Part shown: piece by piece, positions 7,270-12,894 of the stretch | Layout: every line of letters begins with the position of its first letter | Numbering within the stretch: position 1 is the first letter of the stretch | Source: Elusimicrobiota bacterium | GTDB taxonomy: Bacteria; Elusimicrobiota; Elusimicrobia; UBA1565; UBA9628 | Reading direction: 5' to 3' | DNA length: 12,894 nucleotides | NCBI GenBank assembly: GCA_028865585.1 | Contig: JAGWJU010000019.1 | Location: 1-12,894 of the forward strand | The notes under the pieces: model-generated | Seen by the model: the letters and a program-made list of their open reading frames with translations, nothing else | The model's database searches: none | What the model was told of the DNA's origin: nothing | Position numbers and translations under genes: made by a program

Positions 7270-8076
7270 ATGAGAGTCAACGTCGTTTACGCCTCGCGGG
7301 AGCCGGGCCGCGGGACGGCGTTGCTGGAGGCGCTTTCCGCGAGCGGAATGTCGGTGACGACGCTCCAACGCGCCAAGGAAGTCCAGGGCATTCTCTCTCA
7401 CGCGAGCTGCGATCTGCTCATCGTGGGCCAGAAGCTCGCCGATGAGGACGGCTTGGCGTTCGTCAAGAACCTGCGCGCACGCGGCCCGAACCGCCAGCTC
7501 CCCATCGTCGCGCTCGTAGAGCACGCCGAGGCTCCCGCAGCGGCTCCGGCGCCGGCCAAGGCGCCCATCGGGCGCGGCCATCCGGCCTTGAAGCGCCCGC
7601 TCTTCGCCAACTCCGCGCCCGCGTCGACTTCCGACAAGACCTCGGTCAAGCTGGCTTTCTTCCAGGCGGGCGCCGACGAGTGCCTGTCCTTGGGCTGGGA
7701 CGTGGCCGAGTGCGTCGCCCGCATTAAATCCGTTCTGCGCCGGACCCAGGACGCCGCTTCGGAGGAGCTCATCAAGATGGGCCCCATCGAACTCAACCTG
7801 ACGAGCTATACGCTGCACGTCTCCGGCAGGCGCGTGCCGCTCACCTCGAAGGAACTGGACCTTCTTTACGTGTTCCTCAGCTCGGCCAACCGGGTTTTGA
7901 GCCGCCCTTACCTCATCGAACGCGTCTGGGGCTACAACTATTTCGGCTCGCCCCGCACCGTGGACGTTCACGTCCGGCGGCTGCGGGAGAAGCTGGGCGC
8001 GGCCGCGCGATTTATCACGACCATCCCGTGCGTGGGCTACAAGCTCGTGCCTCCGGGCGGGGATTCCAGGAGGTGA
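7270..8076 (+). CDS. OmpR/PhoB-type DNA-binding protein with a degenerate receiver domain
   Basis: This 268-residue protein pairs a receiver-like domain (1-158) with a winged-helix DNA-binding domain of the OmpR/PhoB class (about 168-262). The latter is clear: VPLTSKELDLLYVFL, then SRPYLIERVWG, TVDVHVRRLREKLG and the closing GYKLVPP. The receiver keeps the fold pattern (CDLLIVGQKLADEDGL; FFQAGADECLSLGW) but not the chemistry. By alignment to PhoB as I recall it, the phospho-acceptor Asp is G53, the acidic pair is A8/S9, the Thr is V83 and the Lys is L141. An Ala/Pro-rich insert of about 40 residues (86-124) interrupts the region after the fourth strand. It is therefore probably a phosphorylation-independent transcription regulator. 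It starts 3 bases after the small membrane protein gene with only a distant ribosome site. Its targets are unknown; the neighbouring pilus genes are candidates. The DNA-binding class is very secure. Confidence 0.92.
   Translation: MRVNVVYASREPGRGTALLEALSASGMSVTTLQRAKEVQGILSHASCDLLIVGQKLADEDGLAFVKNLRARGPNRQLPIVALVEHAEAPAAAPAPAKAPIGRGHPALKRPLFANSAPASTSDKTSVKLAFFQAGADECLSLGWDVAECVARIKSVLRRTQDAASEELIKMGPIELNLTSYTLHVSGRRVPLTSKELDLLYVFLSSANRVLSRPYLIERVWGYNYFGSPRTVDVHVRRLREKLGAAARFITTIPCVGYKLVPPGGDSRR
8068..8073 (+). promoter_or_regulatory. Ribosome binding site AGGAGG that fixes the start at 8079
   Basis: A perfect AGGAGG lies inside the 3' end of the upstream regulator gene, directly before that gene's TGA and 5 bases before the ATG at 8079. 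It selects this ATG over the in-frame upstream codon at 8028 and implies coupled translation. Confidence 0.85.
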
Positions 8077-8078
8077 CC

Positions 8079-8462
8079 ATGGCGGACTCGGCCAAGCTTT
8101 TGATTATCGACGACGACGCGCATCTCAGGGAGAGCCTTGCCGAAGTCCTGGAGTTGGAAGGCTTCGAGTGCCACCAGGCCGGAACGGCCGCGACGGGTCT
8201 GGAGGCCGCCAAGAAGCTTGATCCCCAGGTGGTCATCATGGACATCCAGCTGCCGGATTCCTCCGGCTTCCAGATTTGCCAGGAGCTGCGCAAGCGCTCG
8301 CCCAAGGGCACGGTGCTCATCATGATGACGGGCCGCTTTTTGTCCTCCGAGGAGAAGCGCCAGGGCTTCGATTTGGGCGCGGACGAGTACTTGACCAAGC
8401 CCTTTGATTTGGCCGAGCTCTCCATCCGCATCCGCCAGCTCTTGTCCAGATCCCGCGCGTAG
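8079..8462 (+). CDS. Single-domain response regulator (CheY-like receiver)
   Basis: This 127-residue protein is a stand-alone receiver domain that takes a phosphoryl group from a histidine kinase and signals by binding partners, since it has no output domain. All conserved residues are present: the acidic pair within IIDDDAH (D11, D12), phospho-acceptor D55 in VVIMDIQLPDSSG, T84 in LIMMTGRF and K107 in LTKPFD. The start at 8079 follows a perfect AGGAGG; the longer in-frame version from 8028 would run into the previous gene and add nothing receiver-like. The next gene, a membrane histidine kinase, begins 34 bases downstream and is its most likely kinase. The hybrid kinase further down could also exchange phosphate with it. 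The contrast with the degenerate receiver just upstream is notable. The specific pathway cannot be read from the sequence. Confidence 0.94.
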   Translation: MADSAKLLIIDDDAHLRESLAEVLELEGFECHQAGTAATGLEAAKKLDPQVVIMDIQLPDSSGFQICQELRKRSPKGTVLIMMTGRFLSSEEKRQGFDLGADEYLTKPFDLAELSIRIRQLLSRSRA

Positions 8463-8496
8463 ATTTCCGTTTTGACGTCGCAATGTCCGAGGAACA

Positions 8497-10383
8497 ATGG
8501 CTTATCGAGCGCGCCGCGGCAAGCTGGCCTATAAGATCCTCATCGGGTTCCTGGTCACGTCCCTGGTTCCCTTGGGGTTCGTCTGCTACAACTTAATCAA
8601 GATTTCGCAGTCCTCCCTCCAGAAGCAGACCCTGGCCATGCAGGTATCCATGGCCGTGGGCTTCGCGGATACCGCCTCCAAGTACGTCTCCACGTTCGAG
8701 AGCGTGCTCTCCGAGACCGCCTCGATGGGCGACTTTACGTCCATGAATCCGGCCCAGCAGCGGCAGTACCTGCAGAAGATCCTGGCCCTCCATCCCGCCG
8801 TTCTTGAACTCTCCGTGGCCAACGCCAAGGGACAGGAGACCCTGCGCGTAAGCCGCTACGCCGGGGCCGGGGCGCCGTTGAGAGACTTAAGCCGAAAGGA
8901 TTTCTTCCTCGCCGCCATGGCTCGCGGGCAGTACGTCGGCGGTCTGGAGCGCTTCCAGGGCCTCTATCCCGACGTGCGCGTCGCGGTGGCCATCCTGCCG
9001 CCGCAGGGCTCCTCGCCGGTCGGAGTCCTTTCGGGCGCCATCAGCTTGAACGGCTTGTCCTCCATGCTGGCGATGGAGTTCCCGTCCACGGGCCAGCGCC
9101 GGGCGGCGGTGGCCGCGCCGGACGGCTTTTTGATCGCGGATTCCGATCCGCGGGAAGTCTACAAGCCGGACGCCCGGCTTTCCGACGACGTCCTTCGCAT
9201 CGTGTCCACGCAGTCCGGCGGCGACGGGGGCGGGGAAATCCATCTTCCGGACGGGACGCGCCTCCTGGGGGCCTACGCCTACGTGAAGGATTTGGGCTGG
9301 ATCGTCTACATTCAGGAGCCGCTGAATCTGGCCTACCAAAGCGCTTTGCAGATGCGCAGCCAAGTCCTGAAGGTCGTCATCTGGGTGGTCCTCATCGTCG
9401 TCCTGCTGGCCCTGGCTCTGTCCAGCAACATCACGCATCCGCTGCGCCTGCTGCGCGAGGCCGCGGAGAAGCTTTCCCGCGGCGAGTTCGAGGATTTGCC
9501 GCAGATGCTCATGACCAACGACGAGATCGGCGACTTGGCGCAGACCTTCTCCACGATGAGCGAATCCCTGCGAGAGAAGACGGGCGAACTCATCAACGCG
9601 AAGCAGGAGCTGGAAAAGTCCGCCAGGATTTTGGAGACCCGGGTCGAGGCGCGCACGCGCGAACTCAAGGCCGCGCAGGACGAGCTCATCAAGAAGGAGC
9701 GGCTGGCCGCGGTGGGGCAGATGGCTTCGGTGGTCGGCCACGAGATCCGCAATCCCCTGGCCGTCATCAACAACTCGGTCTATTTCCTCAAGACCAAGCT
9801 CGCGCAGGTCCTGCAGGGCGATCCGAAGCTTTCCAAGCACGTCAAAATCATAGAATCGGAAATCCAGCAGGCCAACGGCATCATCAACGAGATTCTGACC
9901 TACTCCCGCAGCCGGGACTTGAAGCCCGAGCGCGTGGCCCTGAACACCTGGCTTGAGGACGTGCTCTCGGTCTACCCCTTCCCGCCGCACATCCGCGTGG
10001 ACAAGGTTTTTTGCGCGGAAAATCCGCCCGTGGACATCGACACCACCGAAATGCAGCAGGCCATCCGCAACATCATCGGCAACGCCATCGAGGTCATGCC
10101 CGCGAGCGGCGCCATCCGCGCGCGCACGACCATGTCCGGGCGGGACGCGGTCTGCCTGGAGCTTGCCGACAGCGGGCCGGGCATGCCGCGCGACGTGCTC
10201 GACAAGATTTTTACGCCGTTCTTCACGACCAAGGCGCGCGGCACGGGGCTGGGGCTGGCCGTCGTGCGCAAGGTCATGGACAGGCACAAGGGGCGCGTGG
10301 AGGTGGAGAGCGAGGCCGGCCGCGGCACGACGTTTAGGCTCTACCTTCCCGTGGCCGCGGCGGTCCGGAGCGTCCAGGCATGA
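8497..10383 (+). CDS. Membrane sensor histidine kinase (dCache-HAMP-HisKA-HATPase)
   Basis: This 628-residue protein senses an extracytoplasmic signal and autophosphorylates on histidine. It has a membrane helix at about 12-33, a large extracytoplasmic domain at about 37-285 with a dCache-type look (VLELSVANAKGQETLRVS, then GVLSGAISLNGLSSML and a second sub-domain ending in LGWIVYIQEPLN), a second helix at about 290-310, HAMP at about 311-365 (NDEIGDLAQTF) and a coiled coil at about 365-400. The kinase core follows: H-box VVGHEIRNPLAVINN with H415, N-box NIIGNAIEVMP (N525, N529), G1 box DSGPGM (D558), the F-box region IFTPFFTTKARG and G2 box GTGLGL (582-587). All are intact. The ATG at 8497 has GAGGAA only 2 bases upstream, which is close, but starting later would cut the first helix. 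Its stop overlaps the next start as ATGA, tying it to the receiver-kinase that follows. Confidence 0.95.
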   Translation: MAYRARRGKLAYKILIGFLVTSLVPLGFVCYNLIKISQSSLQKQTLAMQVSMAVGFADTASKYVSTFESVLSETASMGDFTSMNPAQQRQYLQKILALHPAVLELSVANAKGQETLRVSRYAGAGAPLRDLSRKDFFLAAMARGQYVGGLERFQGLYPDVRVAVAILPPQGSSPVGVLSGAISLNGLSSMLAMEFPSTGQRRAAVAAPDGFLIADSDPREVYKPDARLSDDVLRIVSTQSGGDGGGEIHLPDGTRLLGAYAYVKDLGWIVYIQEPLNLAYQSALQMRSQVLKVVIWVVLIVVLLALALSSNITHPLRLLREAAEKLSRGEFEDLPQMLMTNDEIGDLAQTFSTMSESLREKTGELINAKQELEKSARILETRVEARTRELKAAQDELIKKERLAAVGQMASVVGHEIRNPLAVINNSVYFLKTKLAQVLQGDPKLSKHVKIIESEIQQANGIINEILTYSRSRDLKPERVALNTWLEDVLSVYPFPPHIRVDKVFCAENPPVDIDTTEMQQAIRNIIGNAIEVMPASGAIRARTTMSGRDAVCLELADSGPGMPRDVLDKIFTPFFTTKARGTGLGLAVVRKVMDRHKGRVEVESEAGRGTTFRLYLPVAAAVRSVQA

Positions 10384-11492
10384 AGGGCGGAAAGATCCTC
10401 ATCGTCGACGACGACGACAACATGCGGGAGAGCCTCAACGACAACTTGGACGTCGCCGGCTACCAGGTCAGCCAGGCGCCCAGCGGAGGCGCCGCCATCG
10501 AGGCCGTGCGCCGCGAATTTTTCGGCGTCATCCTCATGGATTACAACCTCACCGACATGACCGGCATCGAGACCATCCGCCAAATCCGCCAGATCAATAG
10601 GGAGAGCCAGATCCTGATGCTCACGGCCCAGGCTTCCCTGGACACCGCGACGGAGGCCATCCGGGAATCGGTCATGGACTTTTTCCCCAAGCCCGTGGAG
10701 TTCGACAAGCTCAAGCGCTCCATCGAACGGGCCTTCGAGCGCCTGCATCTCATCCAGGAAAACGCCCGTCTCATCGCCGATTTGCAGAAAGCCAACGAGG
10801 AGCTGAGCCACTTGAACCACATGAAGTCCAAGTTCATGTCCATGTCCTCCCACGATCTGGCCAACGCGCTCATGAGCCTGCAGACCAATTTCGAGCTGCT
10901 TTCCGATGGCCTGAAGCTCGCCCCGGAGCAGGCCAAGCGCGTGGCCGCCATCTCGGGCAGCATCGACCAGGTCGCCCATCTGGCCTCGGACTTGGTGGAC
11001 TGGGCCGCCATCGAGCAGGGCAAGTTCCGCCTGGAGTTCGAGCCCGTGGACGTCGCGGCCATGGCCGCGGAAGTGGCCGCGGGGCCGCAGGCCCGCGCCC
11101 AGGCTCGCGGCATCGCGCTTTCGGTCGAGGCCGAACAGGGGCTTCCGGCCCTGTCCGCGGACAAGAGGCGCCTGGCGCAGGTCCTGACCAACCTTCTTGA
11201 AAACGCCATCCGCCATACCACCCGCGGCGGAACCATCGCCGTGCGCGTGGCCCGGAAAGGCGGGTCCGTCTCGTTCGCGGTCACGGACACGGGCGAGGGC
11301 ATCGCGCCGGCGGAATTAAGCCGCATCTTCGAGAGCTTCTATCAGGGCTCGGGAAACGGCGGGCGCCTGGGCCTGGGCTTGGCGATTTCCAAGGAAATCG
11401 TGGAGGCTCACCGCGGATCCATCACCGTGGAGAGCCCGGGGCCGGGCAAGGGCGCGACGTTCCGGTTCTCCCTTCCGATTCCCAAGGCTTAG
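10380..11492 (+). CDS. Soluble receiver-histidine kinase hybrid
   Basis: This 370-residue cytoplasmic protein has a receiver domain first (1-120) and a histidine kinase core second (about 145-370), with no membrane helix. The receiver is intact: acidic pair D11/D12 in IVDDDDN, phospho-acceptor D54 in ILMDYNLTDMTG, T82 in LMLTAQAS and K104 in FFPKPVEF. A helical linker (ERLHLIQENARLIADLQKAN) leads to the dimerisation domain with H158 in the H-box SMSSHDLANALMSL. This deviates from the usual HELRTPL by having Ala instead of Arg and Pro, though the acidic residue after His and the Asn at H+4 remain. The ATPase part has N-box TNLLENAIRHT, G1 DTGEGI (D303) and G2 LGLGLA. It overlaps the membrane kinase by ATGA. 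It probably receives phosphate at D54, which then gates its own kinase activity. The final target is unknown; the stand-alone receiver is one candidate. Confidence 0.93.
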   Translation: MKGGKILIVDDDDNMRESLNDNLDVAGYQVSQAPSGGAAIEAVRREFFGVILMDYNLTDMTGIETIRQIRQINRESQILMLTAQASLDTATEAIRESVMDFFPKPVEFDKLKRSIERAFERLHLIQENARLIADLQKANEELSHLNHMKSKFMSMSSHDLANALMSLQTNFELLSDGLKLAPEQAKRVAAISGSIDQVAHLASDLVDWAAIEQGKFRLEFEPVDVAAMAAEVAAGPQARAQARGIALSVEAEQGLPALSADKRRLAQVLTNLLENAIRHTTRGGTIAVRVARKGGSVSFAVTDTGEGIAPAELSRIFESFYQGSGNGGRLGLGLAISKEIVEAHRGSITVESPGPGKGATFRFSLPIPKA

Positions 11493-11503
11493 CCGAGGAC
11501 TCG

Positions 11504-12550
11504 ATGACCAAGCAGGAATTTCTGGAGCAGCTTGAGCGGGCTCCGATGGCCCTGCCGGGGCTTCCGGTAAGCTCCGCCATGGTCCGGCGCCTGGCCGATG
11601 AGCTCAAGGCGGGCGAGCCTCTTTGGTGGAAAAACACGGCCGCGGCCTGGCAGGGCCGGCGCTTCGTCGCCTGGACCGAGGCATGGTCTCTCTTTTTGGC
11701 CGCGGCGCACTTCGAGGCCTTGAACGACGCGAAGAGCCCGCTCATCCCCTATTTCCCGTCTTGCGGCGGCACCGACGAGGCCGATCCGGGCCTGGCGCTG
11801 AGCCGTTTTTTGGCCGCCGCGCCCGGCTCCTTTTACGAGCGCCTGCGCTCCGGCGAGCGGCGCAGCTTCGTGCAGGCGCGGGCCCAGCTTTGGCTGGGTC
11901 CGGCCATGCTGTTTTTTCAGACGCGCCGCCTGCCCTACTATCTGGTCGAGGTCAACGCCGGCGCGGGCCTGAACCTGGCCGCGGACGTTTTCTCCCAACC
12001 CAAGGGATTCCGCCCCAACCTCGTTCTGGCCCGCATCGGCCTGGACGCGGAGCCGCTTTTAATCGAGGACATCGCGCATCGGCGGTGGCTGACGGCGGGC
12101 CTCTTGCCGGACCAGATGCCGCTCATCCGGGCCTTGGATGAGGCCGTGGAGAAGCTGCGGCAGAAGCAAAGCGGCGAGGACTCCTTCATCCAGTTGGTCG
12201 AGTGCGGCGCGGCCCTGGCGCCGCGCTTCGCGGCCAAGAACGTTCCGCCGGAGGACGAGGCCGGACTCCTTATTTTCAACATGGCCGTGACGTCCCGCAT
12301 GGACGACGCGCGCTACGCCCGCTACGCCGCGGACATGGCCGAGATGATGAAGCCCTGGGGCGATCGCGCCTTGTGGCTCGAGGTCGAGAGCGTGCGGGGG
12401 GAGATTTACTCCATGACCTACCAGCTGCGCCTGCACAAGATGGCGCAGGGGCGGCTGCACAGCCACGTCATGGCCGCCTTTGACTTCAACGCCAAGACCG
12501 TGGCCTATGACCGGGCCAAAACCGAGCAATTCCTCTCGGTCCCGATGTGA
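11504..12550 (+). CDS. DUF2332-type protein of unknown function
   Basis: This 348-residue protein looks like the DUF2332 family, whose function has not been established to my knowledge. The support is the central block: LPYYLVEVNAGAGLNL (V148-L158 resembles the glycine-rich EIGASAGLNL motif of that family), then IGLDAEPLLIEDIAHRRWL and LLPDQMPLIRALDEAV, which mirror the family's typical sequence order. The glycine-rich motif resembles the nucleotide-binding loop of Rossmann-like methyltransferases, but I cannot show substrate or cofactor binding. There is no signal peptide or membrane helix, so it is probably cytoplasmic. It begins 11 bases after the hybrid kinase stop with GAGGA upstream and is likely the last gene of that transcript, since an inverted repeat follows its stop. 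Its link to signalling is positional only. Family assignment is moderate to good. Confidence 0.78.
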   Translation: MTKQEFLEQLERAPMALPGLPVSSAMVRRLADELKAGEPLWWKNTAAAWQGRRFVAWTEAWSLFLAAAHFEALNDAKSPLIPYFPSCGGTDEADPGLALSRFLAAAPGSFYERLRSGERRSFVQARAQLWLGPAMLFFQTRRLPYYLVEVNAGAGLNLAADVFSQPKGFRPNLVLARIGLDAEPLLIEDIAHRRWLTAGLLPDQMPLIRALDEAVEKLRQKQSGEDSFIQLVECGAALAPRFAAKNVPPEDEAGLLIFNMAVTSRMDDARYARYAADMAEMMKPWGDRALWLEVESVRGEIYSMTYQLRLHKMAQGRLHSHVMAAFDFNAKTVAYDRAKTEQFLSVPM

Positions 12551-12592
12551 CCAAAAGCGCGCCCATCCCGCGTTGAAATGTGGCGCTTTTGG
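12551..12592. terminator. 10-base perfect inverted repeat after the DUF2332 gene (terminator or operator)
   Basis: CCAAAAGCGC (12551-12560) is repeated exactly as its complement GCGCTTTTGG (12583-12592) with 22 bases between. It starts directly after the TGA. As RNA it would form a hairpin with the U run inside the stem rather than after it, so it is not a classic intrinsic terminator. The right arm lies in the spacer of the downstream promoter, so an operator role is equally possible. Confidence 0.45.
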
Positions 12593-12601
12593 GCTTAAAC
12601 T
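12573..12601 (+). promoter_or_regulatory. Sigma70-type promoter for the prepilin gene
   Basis: TTGAAA (12573-12578, five of six consensus bases) and TAAACT (12596-12601, four of six) are separated by exactly 17 bases. Transcription would be expected to start about 6-7 bases after the -10, which is at or just before the ATG at 12608. No ribosome site lies between the -10 and the ATG, so the message may be leaderless. Confidence 0.6.
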
Positions 12602-12607
12602 CATAGC

Positions 12608-12894
12608 ATGCGCCCTTGTTTTCCGCACGGCGAGCGCGGGGTGACCTTGACCGAGCTCATGGTGGCGGTGGCCATCCTCGGCATCGGCACGCTTGGCTTT
12701 ATCGGAGCGTTCTCCGCCATCAGCCGTTCCCTTCACATTTCACGCGGACAGACTCTCGCGACGAATTTGGCGCAGGAAAAAATAGAAGCTCTTAAGAACT
12801 TGAGCTATTATGAGCTTCTGATTACTACGGCCGCCTCGACCGATCCGGCCGGCCTCGCGTATGACACGGGAAACTACCCTCCTGAACAGATCTC
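12608..12894 (+). CDS. Type IV prepilin-like protein (PilV/pseudopilin type), 3' end outside window
   Basis: The first 95 residues are visible and the frame is still open at the window edge. The N-terminus is a class III prepilin leader: a short basic leader (MRPCFPHGERG) with cleavage expected after G11, then VTLTELMVAVAILGIGTLGF, with the conserved Glu at mature position 5 and a hydrophobic helix. A prepilin peptidase would cut and methylate it, and the mature protein would join or prime a type IV pilus or type II secretion pseudopilus. The stretch LATNLAQEKIEALKNLSYY is typical of the PilV-like minor pilin group. This leader type is the type IVa/pseudopilin kind, not the short Flp pilin of Tad systems, so it may serve a different filament from the Tad genes at the left. 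The ATG at 12608 has no ribosome site. The DNA after about 12770 is less GC-rich than its neighbours. Confidence 0.9.
   Translation, partial: MRPCFPHGERGVTLTELMVAVAILGIGTLGFIGAFSAISRSLHISRGQTLATNLAQEKIEALKNLSYYELLITTAASTDPAGLAYDTGNYPPEQI

Noticed and set aside
8028..8078. Earlier in-frame start for the single-domain response regulator
   Set aside because: It overlaps the end of the upstream regulator, has no ribosome site and adds nothing receiver-like; the ATG at 8079 has a perfect AGGAGG.
8887..10287. Minus-strand open frame of 466 codons opposite the membrane histidine kinase
   Set aside because: It is antisense to an intact kinase with all motifs and has low-complexity His/Arg/Gly/Asp composition, so it is a shadow.
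12581..12595. Sigma54-type promoter (TGGCGC then GGGCTT) before the prepilin gene
   Set aside because: Only 9 bases separate the GG and GC elements instead of the required 10, and the second element is a poor match; the sigma70-type match is better.

Overview
The window is GC-rich, gene-dense bacterial DNA with every gene on the + strand. It looks like chromosome rather than a mobile element: I see no transposase, integrase, tRNA, rRNA or CRISPR array. The genes are tightly packed, with stop/start overlaps at four junctions. The content (Tad-type secretion motor, multi-domain two-component proteins, a class III-type prepilin) suits a diderm Gram-negative-type bacterium. The style of the partial prepilin at the right edge and the fused Tad proteins remind me of Elusimicrobiota or a related deep-branching phylum. 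That assignment is recall-based and tentative.

Region 1 (1-5603) is a Tad/Flp-type pilus or type IV filament assembly block. It begins inside a large protein whose visible start is the tail of a CpaE/TadZ (MinD-like) domain. This runs in one open frame, through an Ala/Pro-rich linker, into a complete CpaF/TadA secretion ATPase. Next come TadB and TadC inner-membrane platform proteins and a secreted TPR protein, each overlapping its predecessor by 1 to 4 bases. The TadB protein is unusual: it carries a signal peptide and about 230 residues of predicted periplasmic domain before its platform domain.

Region 2 (5619-7266) holds a membrane HAMP protein with a C-terminal PAS-like domain but no output enzyme. 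After a short AT-richer gap that may contain a promoter, there is a small four-helix membrane protein.

Region 3 (7270-11492) is a signalling cluster: an OmpR/PhoB-type DNA-binding protein whose receiver domain has lost its phosphorylation residues, a single-domain response regulator with all residues intact, a dCache-HAMP histidine kinase, and a soluble receiver-histidine kinase. The likely flow is that the membrane kinase phosphorylates the stand-alone receiver and/or the receiver of the hybrid kinase, while the OmpR-type protein acts without phosphorylation. Whether this cluster controls the Tad genes is an inference from adjacency only.

Region 4 (11504-12894) has a DUF2332-type protein, then a 10-base perfect inverted repeat and a good sigma70-like promoter whose expected start site falls on the ATG of the next gene. 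That gene is a type IV prepilin-like protein cut by the right edge. It could be translated from a leaderless message.
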